Source of the DNA: CAZPUS01 sp964589825 | Lineage (GTDB): Bacteria > Fibrobacterota > Chitinivibrionia > Chitinivibrionales > WJKA01 | NCBI GenBank assembly: GCA_964589825.1 | Contig: CAZPUS010000005.1 | Coordinates: 1-64,000 of the forward strand | Reading direction: 5' to 3' | DNA length: 64,000 bases | Shown: piece after piece, positions 18,302 through 27,460 of the stretch | Layout of the letters: each line of letters opens with the position of its first letter | Numbering within the stretch: position 1 is the first letter of the stretch | Program-made: the position numbers and the translations under genes | Notes under the pieces: generated by a model | Databases searched by the model: none | What the model was told of the DNA's origin: nothing | The model's input: only the letters and a program-made list of their open reading frames with translations

Positions 18302-19876
18302 TCAGTCGACCATTGAAAAGTCGAACGGGTAGTTAATAGTAAGGGCCCCGAGGCTGTCCGGCACCGCTTTGAATTCCCACGTTCTGACTCTTTGTTGTAC
18401 CATATGTTCGAAGCGGTCGTTACTTATGGTCGAACGCAGGATCCTGGTTTCGATGACCTCGCCATTCGGCGCTATTTTCATTCGCAGAAAAATCTGACCG
18501 CCAAAACGTTTTCCTTTGCGCAGCTCTTTTTTGAATAGATACTCAAGTTGTGGGGAATTTCTTTTTATTATCCGTTTAATTGCGGATGGGGTCCGATAAG
18601 GATGTGTTTTGAGCATCTGCAGATGTTGGAGACGTTGCATCTCCTGAGATGAAATTTCACCCGACTGTGCAAGCTTTTCCCGCATTTTCTTCAATTCGCG
18701 CTCTTGTTTCTTTCTTGTTTTTTCTCCTGTTAAATCGAGTTCTCCTATTCGATTTATCATAGAGAGGACCGAATCTCTGCCCGCGTCATCTTGACGTGTA
18801 TTTTTTCCTTTGAGCAGTTTCCCGCGCAGTGTACTTGGCTTCAGCATTTCTGCATACTGATCGATATTTTTCATGAACGCCGTGTCACGATAGGAACTAA
18901 GACGAGTGCGTGCTTCATTGCTAATCGATTTTTTCTGCTCATAAAATTGTCCAAGCATAACCATACGGCGGTCCGCTTGCTGTTTCCATCTCCCACTTCG
19001 TGAGTTATTTACCACCTTGGAATACTGTGCAAGTGCTCGCTGTGTTTCACCTAGTTCCTCATATGCCCGTCCCTTGAAAAAATTGATTTTTGCTGAGGTA
19101 TACGGATCGGAAGTGGTGCGTTCCGCTCGCGTGAAATACTTGATAGCGTTCCTGTAATCCATTAAATTGTAAAGATGTTTTGCTTTGTTGAAATCACTAA
19201 GATTCTTGCTCGCCAGCTGCTGGTGTTTTTTCTGTATTGTTTCTATGAAATCGAGGAATTTCCAGGATATGATGCCGGGTTGCGTATTGGGATAGTGGTT
19301 GATAACTCGCATATAAATAGCCTTGGCAACATCGTATTCACTCAGCATGGAATGGCAGAATGCCTTGTGAACAAGCACCGCTGCGCGTATTTCACTCGTA
19401 AGGTTTTTATGCTCCAGCACCGATTTATACATCTCGATTGCTTCAGTGTATTTACGGTTGCGTTCCCAGAAGTACGCGATTTCGATAACATTGACTATCG
19501 AATATTCTTTTTTCGGGTTTATTATTTCTTTGCCCATAATATAGCGTAATCCATTGAGGGCCCACTGAGCAGGCTTCAGATAGAAACGTTTAAGAAAAGT
19601 AGAGTCTTTTTCATCGACTTTGTCTCCTGAAGTAAGGGCGGCAATTTTTGCCTCGAGCGCAAAGTTGTCGACATCTGCTTCTCCATAACGCATGCGACGT
19701 TGAATAAGCTCGTACTTGGCTTCGATATCGTAGGTGGAAGATATTTTCTGATTAATTTTCACCTTTCCGAGCAGATACCGGATTTCCTGCATACGAATGT
19801 CTATTAGCCCGAAATTAAACACAATAGCGGCGGCGATAATGAGCAATACCAGAAATAGCCGTAGAAAAAATTTCAT
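18302..19876 (-). CDS. Membrane-anchored TPR protein with a TonB/AgmX-like C-terminal domain
   Basis: A 524-residue protein with one N-terminal transmembrane helix (LRLFLVLLIIAAAIVFNFGLI). Residues 120-330 are helical repeats of the TPR type (AIEMYKSVLEHK, AKAIYMRVINHYPNTQPG, QRALAQYSKVVNNS), followed by a charged helical linker. Residues 455-524 (GGQIFLRMKIAPNGEVIETRI, VRTWEFKAVP) match the TonB C-terminal/AgmX energy-transducer fold. No proline-rich spacer is present, unlike true TonB. It is convergent with the mltD-like gene. It may couple an inner-membrane complex to an envelope partner, which is inference. Confidence 0.7.
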   Translation of the reverse strand: MKFFLRLFLVLLIIAAAIVFNFGLIDIRMQEIRYLLGKVKINQKISSTYDIEAKYELIQRRMRYGEADVDNFALEAKIAALTSGDKVDEKDSTFLKRFYLKPAQWALNGLRYIMGKEIINPKKEYSIVNVIEIAYFWERNRKYTEAIEMYKSVLEHKNLTSEIRAAVLVHKAFCHSMLSEYDVAKAIYMRVINHYPNTQPGIISWKFLDFIETIQKKHQQLASKNLSDFNKAKHLYNLMDYRNAIKYFTRAERTTSDPYTSAKINFFKGRAYEELGETQRALAQYSKVVNNSRSGRWKQQADRRMVMLGQFYEQKKSISNEARTRLSSYRDTAFMKNIDQYAEMLKPSTLRGKLLKGKNTRQDDAGRDSVLSMINRIGELDLTGEKTRKKQERELKKMREKLAQSGEISSQEMQRLQHLQMLKTHPYRTPSAIKRIIKRNSPQLEYLFKKELRKGKRFGGQIFLRMKIAPNGEVIETRILRSTISNDRFEHMVQQRVRTWEFKAVPDSLGALTINYPFDFSMVD

Positions 19877-20053
19877 AGTTCGGTATACTAACTATAATAT
19901 GGCTGAATGAATGTGAAACTCAGGTGATGTCATATCAAAAACGTGTGAGGATATGGTGTTCAAAATCCGCGGTCGTCCGATGCAGCAATGTGGTAGACGG
20001 CATCTTTCGGCAAAACAAACGCTCAGGTTAGGGGTTAAATTTCGGTAAATAAA

Positions 20054-21418
20054 TCATTCCGGGTTCTGTTTTTTCTGATCCGCCTGGCTTATGGGGCCTT
20101 TGCGTCTGTCTATAGCGTATTTCGATCCATCCGAGTCCTGTTTCTTGATGAATTTTTTAACCTCCGCGGCAACCTGCACCATTTCGGCATGTTTGGAGAA
20201 AGGCCGATATTTGTTGGTTACGACAGCCACCGAGATACTCATGAGCGGAAACCGCTGTCGTTCACCCTGGCGATTGACAGATTCGATAAATCCGTTGCGT
20301 GCATCGGTACTGTTGTAAAACTGGTATATTCCGCGATCGAAGGTAGTGGTAAAGGCTTTGGCAAATTGTTCCCAGTATTCGAAGTCGCATATAACGACGA
20401 AATCATCGCCTCCTTCATGTCCGAGGAAAATGTTTTTCATGTCGTTGCGTTTAGCAACGGATACAAGGCAATCGCGAGTGTAAAGTATTGCCTCATCTCC
20501 TTTTGTAAAGCCGTATTTGTCGTTATATGCCTTAAAATTATCAAGGTCACAGTAAAGGACACAAATAATCTTTCCCTTGTCGAGTGCACTGTTTATAAAC
20601 CTGGCAATCGCGAGGTTTCCGGGTAACCCTGTAAGAGGATTCGCACCTTTAGCTTCGTCTCTCATTCGTTTAAGGGCAATACTCATTTCATTAAAAGAAG
20701 AGGAAAGCTGCCCGATTTCGTCCGTACGAACAATCGGTACACGAATGTCAAGGTCACCATGAGAAATGGACATCGTTGCCTCGTTGAGCTGTCGTATCGG
20801 CAACAGAATCATTTTTGCAAGTACCATTGCAAAAACCGAATGGATGATGATTATAACGATGGCAATAAGGATACTCTGTTTAAGAAGATTCTTCATTGCC
20901 TTGGTAATGTCACCCATAAATAGGCGGATAAATGCTACCCCCGTGTTGTTTTTAGAAAAAGTAAAGGGAATGTACAGTCCAATGGTTTTATTCTTCTTGT
21001 TTACTTTGTGGTAAAAAAGCTTGTTGCCGAAGGTACGCTTTGTAATGGCCATATTAATCATCTTGAGCTCTTCGACATTCGCTTTGTTCTTTTTTATACG
21101 TGTTCCGTCTTTAATACTGACGAATACCCTCCCGTTTTCATCGAAAAGAGAGACAGTGTTGATACCGAGTTTATCCGCTTCCTTTAGTATCTGATTGATA
21201 TGTTCTCTCGACAGGTTCGCGTCATTTTGAAGGATATTGTCAATGCCGTACTTAAGATTCGAAGCCCTGACTTTACTATTAAGAATTGCATTGTCTCTTA
21301 TGAGTTCGGTCTGGTTTTCGTAAACCATTATATTAAAAATGGTAATATTAATAATCGTAAGAAAAATGTAAATCAGTATCGTTTTAAAGACTATTGACCG
21401 GGGATTAAAGAATTTCAT
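20054..21418 (-). CDS. Membrane GGDEF diguanylate cyclase with HAMP domain
   Basis: A 454-residue protein with transmembrane helices near 12-28 and 185-205 enclosing a periplasmic sensor of about 150 residues, a HAMP linker (LLPIRQLNEATMSISHGDLDIRVP) and a GGDEF domain from about 260. The active-site loop reads GGDDF (from residue 336) and the upstream GLPGNLAIARF and DLDNFKAYNDKYG elements are intact, so c-di-GMP synthesis is likely. No RxxD inhibitory site is seen five residues before the loop, so product inhibition may be absent. It is a single-gene unit, with a 177-base gap to the TPR/TonB gene. Confidence 0.9.
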   Translation of the reverse strand: MKFFNPRSIVFKTILIYIFLTIINITIFNIMVYENQTELIRDNAILNSKVRASNLKYGIDNILQNDANLSREHINQILKEADKLGINTVSLFDENGRVFVSIKDGTRIKKNKANVEELKMINMAITKRTFGNKLFYHKVNKKNKTIGLYIPFTFSKNNTGVAFIRLFMGDITKAMKNLLKQSILIAIVIIIIHSVFAMVLAKMILLPIRQLNEATMSISHGDLDIRVPIVRTDEIGQLSSSFNEMSIALKRMRDEAKGANPLTGLPGNLAIARFINSALDKGKIICVLYCDLDNFKAYNDKYGFTKGDEAILYTRDCLVSVAKRNDMKNIFLGHEGGDDFVVICDFEYWEQFAKAFTTTFDRGIYQFYNSTDARNGFIESVNRQGERQRFPLMSISVAVVTNKYRPFSKHAEMVQVAAEVKKFIKKQDSDGSKYAIDRRKGPISQADQKKQNPE

Positions 21419-22194
21419 CGCTCTTCACTTTTTGATCGAGGTGGTACAGATACGGTTGAATCACCATTTCAAAAGGATGATATCGACTACCTGTGAACGT
21501 GGTATGCGTTACGTCTGATCACGATCATATTTAATTATTTGTGCAATGTTAATGTATTCGGATGTAGCTGATTCGATGCAATTGTCAACGTTACTTATTT
21601 CAATTATAACATTTATGTAATTGGAATGCACGAATAAATTTATATGGAGTTGCGGCTACATTGAACCTAAATTGAGCGGTTGTTTTAATAAAAGCTGCGA
21701 TAAGCCGTGCTGTAATTGTGTTCTAAAAAACCATGAATCGACCTTGTTGGTTGTCTCATGATTTTCGAAAATAAAAGAGTAGTGCGGATTGCAGCAGATT
21801 TCGCGAACAAAACCGCTCGATTGAGGTTGACACAAGTGAGATACGGAGGTACATTCTGTAAACCGTTTTTTGAATAGGCTCTCTCCTTATAAATGTACGC
21901 AGGTATGCCGTGTTTGACTATTAACGAGGTATATCTCCTATGAGTCTGTAATAGTGTATCAATTTTCAAAATGCGGGTTACTGCAGGCGATAATTGTCCG
22001 GACACAGTTGCACAGAGCTCCTGGGACGGATACAACTGACCGTAGTTGACAAAAACCTGAACGGATCGTTATTGATTGTAAAAAGGACCGCTATCTGTAT
22101 AGCTGCTACGTTCCCGAAGATAACAACCCAGCCAACATGGGTGAACTCTCATTATCGAAACTACAATACAATAGCCTGAGCCGGAAAATATGCA
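21419..22194. other. Gene-poor gap with two inverted, degenerate similar stretches
   Basis: No convincing gene lies in these 776 bases, which are more AT-rich than their surroundings. Two segments of about 90 bases, one read on the minus strand (about 21705-21800) and one on the plus strand (about 22085-22175), look alike: each has an element near CCGCnnT, then a run like TTCxCGAA followed by ACAACCxAxCAA and an ACAATAC/ACAATTAC end. Short frames run through both, but none has a start signal. They could be decayed copies of a dispersed repeat or gene. The alignment was made by eye and is weak. Confidence 0.3.
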
Positions 22195-23553
22195 TCAGCG
22201 TTGCTGCGAATATTCATGGAGTTTGTTACGCAGGGTACGTACCGAGATATCCAGCATTTGGGCTGCCTTGGTACGATTATTATTGCAGTGAGAAAGCGTG
22301 GAAAAAATGAGATGTTTTTCCGCTTCTGCTATTGACGTTCCAGGGCTAGTGAGGGGCGTTTCGGAATCGGATGAAAGCGCGTCGTGAGATTCGAAATTCA
22401 GAGAATTGTTATCAATGCTGCCATTTCGTGTTAATACCACGGCACGTTCGATGGTATTTTCGAGTTCTCGTATATTTCCTGGCCAGTCGAATTTGTATAA
22501 AGTATCGAGCGCCTGTTGCGTAATGCCCTGTACCGCAAATCCATTTTCCTCATTGTACTTTTCAATAAAATGTTCCACAAGTTTCGGGATATCGTCTTTG
22601 CGATTTCGCAGCGGAGGTATGGTAAGATGAAATACATTGAGCCGGTAATATAAATCCTCTCTGAACAGCCCTTCCTTTACGTCATTGCGAATATCTCGGT
22701 TGGTCGTGGCGATAACGCGCACGTCAACGCTTACAGTACTTTCGCTGCCCACTCGACTGATTTCCTTTTCCTGAAGTGCACGAAGCAGTTTTGCCTGTAC
22801 GGTGGAGGGCATCTCTGCAATTTCGTCAAGCAGAAGCGTCCCACCGGAAGCAAGTTCGAATTTACCCAATTTTGTTTTTACCGCTCCGGTGAATGCGCCT
22901 TTTTCGTGTCCGAACAATTCCGATTCAATCAGGTTTTCGGGGAGGGCTGCACAATTTATCTTTACAAAGGCGCCCTTTTTTCGGGGACTGAGGTAGTGAA
23001 TGGAGCGGGCAACAAGCTCCTTACCGGTCCCGGATTCCCCACAAATAAGCGCGGTCGATTTGCTTTCGGCGATTTGTTTGACCAGCTCCTTGATTTGCAC
23101 CATATCGGATGTATCTCCCACATAATCCCAGCGTTTTTTCAGGGCGGATCGCAGCTGTTTGTTTTCAGCGATAAGAGAGGAATAATTCATGTGGTGACGC
23201 ACCTTTTCCTCGATAATGGAGACCATCTGCCCTTTCTTTTCAATAAAGTCCTGGGCCCCGTTTTTCATCGCTTCTACCGCGCTTTCTATGTCGCCGTAGG
23301 CGGTAATAAAGATGAACGGAATGTCAGGATTTTTTTTCCGTACATGCTCAAGAAATTCCAGACCGGTCATACCGGGCATTTTCATGTCACAGAGGATAAG
23401 ATCGATTCCTGTGAAGAGCTCACCATATTGTTGTAGCGCCTCGTTCCCGCTTCCGGCTTTCTTTACATTGTAGTCTTTTCTCAATAGTATGTGCCGTACC
23501 GAATCGGAAAAATCGATGTCGTCATCTACCACAAGTATTGTCGGTTGACTCAT
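22195..23553 (-). CDS. NtrC-family sigma-54 dependent response regulator
   Basis: A 452-residue, three-domain activator. The receiver has the acidic pair in VVDDDIDF, phospho-acceptor Asp56 (ILCDMKMPG) and Lys in FIEKKGQ. The AAA+ domain carries GESGTGKE, the sigma-54 contact loop GAFTGA and LLLDEIAEM. A Fis-type helix-turn-helix closes the protein (NNRTKAAQMLDISVRTLRNKLHEY). It sits 15 bases downstream of the PAS histidine kinase gene and is its probable partner. The pair resembles FlrBC/FlgSR, which switch on flagellar genes; the nearby FapA- and FliN-type genes fit that, but no target promoter was identified. Confidence 0.93.
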   Translation of the reverse strand: MSQPTILVVDDDIDFSDSVRHILLRKDYNVKKAGSGNEALQQYGELFTGIDLILCDMKMPGMTGLEFLEHVRKKNPDIPFIFITAYGDIESAVEAMKNGAQDFIEKKGQMVSIIEEKVRHHMNYSSLIAENKQLRSALKKRWDYVGDTSDMVQIKELVKQIAESKSTALICGESGTGKELVARSIHYLSPRKKGAFVKINCAALPENLIESELFGHEKGAFTGAVKTKLGKFELASGGTLLLDEIAEMPSTVQAKLLRALQEKEISRVGSESTVSVDVRVIATTNRDIRNDVKEGLFREDLYYRLNVFHLTIPPLRNRKDDIPKLVEHFIEKYNEENGFAVQGITQQALDTLYKFDWPGNIRELENTIERAVVLTRNGSIDNNSLNFESHDALSSDSETPLTSPGTSIAEAEKHLIFSTLSHCNNNRTKAAQMLDISVRTLRNKLHEYSQQR

Positions 23554-23568
23554 AGTGTGTCGATCCTG

Positions 23569-24840
23569 CTAATGGTTTTGCTTTGGCAAAAATATGATAA
23601 ATTCGGTCCCGTGACCTTCCTGACTTTCGACATGAATATAGCCGGAATGCTGATCGACAATTTTCTTAACTATCGACAGCCCTAAGCCGGTTCCTTTTTC
23701 CTTGGTAGTATGAAACGGGTTGAAAATATTTTCCAGATCATCACTCTTTATGCCGATACCGGTATCACTTACGCTAAAGGAAAGGTATTCTTCGTATTGC
23801 GCTGAATTCGGGGTGAGAGACAAACAGAGATGGCCGCCGTCAGGCATGGCATCAATAGCATTAAAACAGAGGTTAAAAAGCGCTTCTTCCATTTTTGTCG
23901 GGTCGATCATTGCATAGGTGGGCGGATCGGAATCGAGCCGGGCTTCTATATCCACGTTGTATTCGTTGCGTTCAATTTCAGCCTCGATGTGACCGGTAAT
24001 GTCACCCAGGAATTCGTTAAGCTGCACTCGTCGAAAATCAATACGGGTGGGTTTGGAGTAATAAAGCAGATTTTGTACGATTTTGTCAAGACGGGAAATG
24101 CTTTGAGAAAGCTTGTGAATCATTTCCTTGCGTGGATCATCCTGTGGGGTATCGAGTTCGAGCATCCCGACGTAGTTGCCCATAGCACCGAGAGGATTAC
24201 GAATTTCGTGCGCAACCTGCGCCGACATTTTTCCAATTGCGGCCAGGGTCTTATTATGCTGCACCTCTGATTCTAGTGATTTTATGCGGGAGATATCGCT
24301 GAAGATTTCCACCGCACCCAGAATAGTATTGTTTTTATCACGAAGCAGCGAAGCCTGAAAAGAGACGGGGATAAGTTTGCCGCGTTTGGTTTGTATACAT
24401 TTTTCTTCTTTTTTAAATTCTTTTTTATGTGACAAAGCCCTGAGAAGGGAGAGGGCTTCATCCTCTTTTCTGAAAAAGAAGTCATTATATCCCTTACCCA
24501 TGATTTCTTCCGCTTTATAGCCTGTAATTTCCATCGCAGCACGATTGAAGTGTGTGATGGTACCTGCCGTATCGATTCCGATGACGCCATTCTGCATACT
24601 TTCGAGGATACTGTGCAGATACAGCTGCATATCCCTTTCGCGACGTACACTTTCACCAAGCTCTTTGTTTTTTGTTTCGAGTTGGGTATTGACCTGTGAA
24701 AAAGCACGTTGCAGGTCCTGATATGCAGAGCTTAATTTCTCAGCGCGATGCTGAAAGTCATGCAGCATCTTTTGAAGTGTTTTGGTGAGATCTTCCGACG
24801 TGGTATGACTGCTGGGTTCGTAAGAACGTGGTTCTTTCAT
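23569..24840 (-). CDS. Cytosolic PAS sensor histidine kinase
   Basis: A 423-residue kinase without transmembrane segments: an N-terminal coiled coil (residues 15-75), a PAS domain (80-200; ESMQNGVIGIDTAGTITHFNRAAMEITGY), HisKA with phospho-His in VAHEIRNPLGAMGNY near 217, and HATPase with the N box FNLCFNAIDAMPDGG, DTGIGI and GTGLGLSIVKK. It is complete and should be active. The TAATG junction at 24840 overlaps the small coiled-coil gene by one base, and the response regulator follows, so the three are co-translated. The soluble PAS layout resembles FlrB/FlgS flagellar kinases. Confidence 0.92.
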   Translation of the reverse strand: MKEPRSYEPSSHTTSEDLTKTLQKMLHDFQHRAEKLSSAYQDLQRAFSQVNTQLETKNKELGESVRRERDMQLYLHSILESMQNGVIGIDTAGTITHFNRAAMEITGYKAEEIMGKGYNDFFFRKEDEALSLLRALSHKKEFKKEEKCIQTKRGKLIPVSFQASLLRDKNNTILGAVEIFSDISRIKSLESEVQHNKTLAAIGKMSAQVAHEIRNPLGAMGNYVGMLELDTPQDDPRKEMIHKLSQSISRLDKIVQNLLYYSKPTRIDFRRVQLNEFLGDITGHIEAEIERNEYNVDIEARLDSDPPTYAMIDPTKMEEALFNLCFNAIDAMPDGGHLCLSLTPNSAQYEEYLSFSVSDTGIGIKSDDLENIFNPFHTTKEKGTGLGLSIVKKIVDQHSGYIHVESQEGHGTEFIIFLPKQNH

Positions 24841-25223
24841 TATTGTGCGGGGGTATCTTCTTTCTGCATGAGACGTTCAAGATATGTTTTCAACTGCTCT
24901 TCTGATTTAAGGAAATCATGTATGGCGGTCTCGGTTTGTTGTAAGAGTGAATCGAGTTTTTGTGATTCGGGAAGGTGACGAAGCCGTTTCTTTTGCTGCT
25001 GCCATTGTTGAATAAAGGGTTCAATATGGTGGCGTTCCTGTTCAATGTTATGAATCAGCATTCGCTTCTTGTTAAAACACTCCTTGAGTACGTACAGGTC
25101 ACCTTGTGACATAATGACCGAACTCAGCGCGCGCTGAATCTCATCTTTTAGCTGCGTATACCATTCGTATTGTTTTTTAAACGATTCGGTAAGTGTCGTG
25201 ATAAAAGTTGCATCGTCTGCCAT
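24840..25223 (-). CDS. Small coiled-coil protein of the kinase operon
   Basis: A 127-residue, almost entirely helical protein rich in Gln, Leu, Lys and Glu with heptad-like spacing (FIQQWQQQKKRLRHLPESQKL; AIHDFLKSEEQLKTYLERLM). Size and composition recall FlgN/FliT flagellar chaperones, but no defining motif is visible, so this is only a suggestion. It starts 3 bases after the TPR gene and its stop overlaps the kinase start, which argues for a role with that system. Confidence 0.7.
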   Translation of the reverse strand: MADDATFITTLTESFKKQYEWYTQLKDEIQRALSSVIMSQGDLYVLKECFNKKRMLIHNIEQERHHIEPFIQQWQQQKKRLRHLPESQKLDSLLQQTETAIHDFLKSEEQLKTYLERLMQKEDTPAQ

Positions 25224-25226
25224 AGC

Positions 25227-27263
25227 TTATTCGCCTTGGAGAATCGCCTGGTATTCATTCTCCCAGATGGTATCCTTGATTTTCCATTTTGCTTCCTTTG
25301 CCCAGTAGTCCTCCGGATATTTATCCTGAAGCAGTTTATATGTTTCCAGTGCTTTTTCGTAGTTTTCTTTATGCTTGTAAATGTTAGCCATTTGAAACAA
25401 TGCCCACGGCGTTTCGTGAAAATTGGGATACTGACGTGTTACGGTTTTGTAATAATCTAGTGCTTTGTCGTGTTTTCCTGCTCTGTAATGATAATCCGCG
25501 AGGGTATAATAAGAGTCGGGCACGCGTTCGTAAAGCCCGTGGGAAGTACCGGCCTCTATAGCCTTTTCAAGATATTTGACCATACGTTGTGAGTTATCGA
25601 TTTTTGCATATTCCGACCCGAGATTGTACGCAGCATAGACTTTATCACGGGGACTTTTAGCGTGACTGAACGCTTTTTCGTATGCATCGATGGCCTTGTC
25701 GTTACTCGAAAGGCGTGAGTAGGCATCACCGAGTTTTTCATACGCCTTGCCTTTCCAGTCATGGGAAGAGTTGACACGAATAAATTCCCGGAAAAGCTTC
25801 TGGGCGAGTTCGTTATCACCTTTCTGAAGATAGGCGTATGCTTTGAAAAAAGAGGCTTTGTCTTTCAGGCGGTGGGAAGGGAACCTGTTAAGAAGATGTT
25901 GAAACCTGCTTGCCGCATTGTCGTAAAGGCCGAGTTTCAGATTGCAGATACCGATGTTGTATATACAGGTAGCAGCCACATCGTCATGAGAATAATCGAT
26001 CTGAAGTTTTTTAAACACTTCGATTGCTTTTTCGTACAACCCTTTTTTGTACAAGCGAATTCCTTCGAGCATATCGTGTCCCGCAGCAGTGAATGTATCC
26101 AGAAGTGAAAGTGTCAGAAGCGAGTCTATTCGGACCTCAATGGAATTGTATTCTCTGGGATGAGGGATCTTTTCCACTTCCCTCTGAAGCGCCTGTTTAC
26201 CGATATTCTCGATATCGATTTCTGTTATTCCCGTATCGGGCCGCCGGGTATGCGCATGATAGCGCCTGATCAGTTTTTTTGCTTCCTGCCGACCGGCTAT
26301 GTAATCGGTTTTGCGGATATATTCTTCAAGATGTGAGATTGCTTTCTGGTATTCTTTTTCCTCCCCGTATATTTTCCCCAGGTAGAAATGTGCGTTGTAC
26401 CCCAGTTGCGGATAGGAGAGCGATTTTTCAAAGTTGACACGTGCCATTTTGTTCTGATTCCATCGTCGTCGAATGAGTCCGGCATAATAGTATGCTCCCG
26501 CATGGCCGGGGTTCGCTTTCAGACACGTATGTATGTGCTGCAGAGCCTGTTCGTAGTTGCCGTTTTTATAGGCGGTAACCGCCTGTTTAAACGCATCCGG
26601 TTCGGTTTCTGCAACGCGATGAGCCCTCCGCTGCCCCGAAACACTTGATTTAGAGTCTGTGGGAGCATCGACGGAGGCTGCAGAGCCGTCGTCTGCAGTT
26701 TTTTCCTGTTCGGAAGATGCGCGTGCGGTCGATGTATCATCACGTCGTGTCTGTGTGCCTTCTTCACCGCTTATGCGCCTGATGAGGGAGTCGATTTTAT
26801 CCTGAACACTGTCGGCGACGGCCGGATCACATACCTGCTGATATGACTGTAGCTGCATGATCGCCTTCTGAATTCGGCCGTCTTTTTCATATACCTGGGC
26901 AAGCATTTTATATGCCTTGCTCCATCGTGGATTGTATGAAAGGGCCTTTTCCAGGTTGTAAATTGCCAGCTTGGCCATATTCTGTTCTTTACGAATTTGA
27001 GCAAGATGCATGTAGGCGTTGTAATTGTCAGGATAGGCGGCAAGTACTTTTCTGAATTCCTCGATCGCTTGTTTATAGTTATTTTCTTTCTGATATTTGA
27101 TTCCCAGACGGTAATGGATATAGTCCTGCGCATTTTTTTGTGCAGATACAGGCACAGGAGCAAGACTTGTCATAATCACGGATAGGCACGCCGTAAAAAA
27201 TACGACGGTGCGTGGTGTAGCAGGGATTAGACGACACATGGTGGATTGGAAAATAAGTTTCAT
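25227..27263 (-). CDS. Exported multi-TPR protein
   Basis: About 678 residues. ATG at 27263 gives a normal signal peptide (VVFFTACLSVIMTSLAPVPVSAQ); the frame stays open to 27410, but that would add 49 residues before the signal. At least ten TPR units follow, including HYRLGIKYQKENNYKQAIEEFRKVLAAYPDN, AYYYAGLIRRRWNQNKMARVNFEKSL, and KALDYYKTVTRQYPNFHETPW. A low-complexity acidic and Ser-rich segment (residues 165-215) separates two TPR blocks. TPR arrays act as protein-binding scaffolds, here in the periplasm. It is the first gene of an operon with the coiled-coil protein, kinase and NtrC-type regulator, an unusual pairing of an exported scaffold with cytosolic regulators. Confidence 0.8.
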   Translation of the reverse strand: MKLIFQSTMCRLIPATPRTVVFFTACLSVIMTSLAPVPVSAQKNAQDYIHYRLGIKYQKENNYKQAIEEFRKVLAAYPDNYNAYMHLAQIRKEQNMAKLAIYNLEKALSYNPRWSKAYKMLAQVYEKDGRIQKAIMQLQSYQQVCDPAVADSVQDKIDSLIRRISGEEGTQTRRDDTSTARASSEQEKTADDGSAASVDAPTDSKSSVSGQRRAHRVAETEPDAFKQAVTAYKNGNYEQALQHIHTCLKANPGHAGAYYYAGLIRRRWNQNKMARVNFEKSLSYPQLGYNAHFYLGKIYGEEKEYQKAISHLEEYIRKTDYIAGRQEAKKLIRRYHAHTRRPDTGITEIDIENIGKQALQREVEKIPHPREYNSIEVRIDSLLTLSLLDTFTAAGHDMLEGIRLYKKGLYEKAIEVFKKLQIDYSHDDVAATCIYNIGICNLKLGLYDNAASRFQHLLNRFPSHRLKDKASFFKAYAYLQKGDNELAQKLFREFIRVNSSHDWKGKAYEKLGDAYSRLSSNDKAIDAYEKAFSHAKSPRDKVYAAYNLGSEYAKIDNSQRMVKYLEKAIEAGTSHGLYERVPDSYYTLADYHYRAGKHDKALDYYKTVTRQYPNFHETPWALFQMANIYKHKENYEKALETYKLLQDKYPEDYWAKEAKWKIKDTIWENEYQAILQGE

Positions 27264-27460
27264 TGGAAGGTCATTCGATGGTTTGGATATCGGGAAAAAC
27301 ACTTGAATCGGTAATGCCGAAGGTATACGGAGGCTAATCCGCAGCAGCAAAAGGTAGATATAATAATTCGCTCGTGTACCATTGAATATGTGTGGTAATA
27401 TACGTGACAACAGCTATATAGTAAAATATACAATATACCACGGAGTACAGACGATGATAG

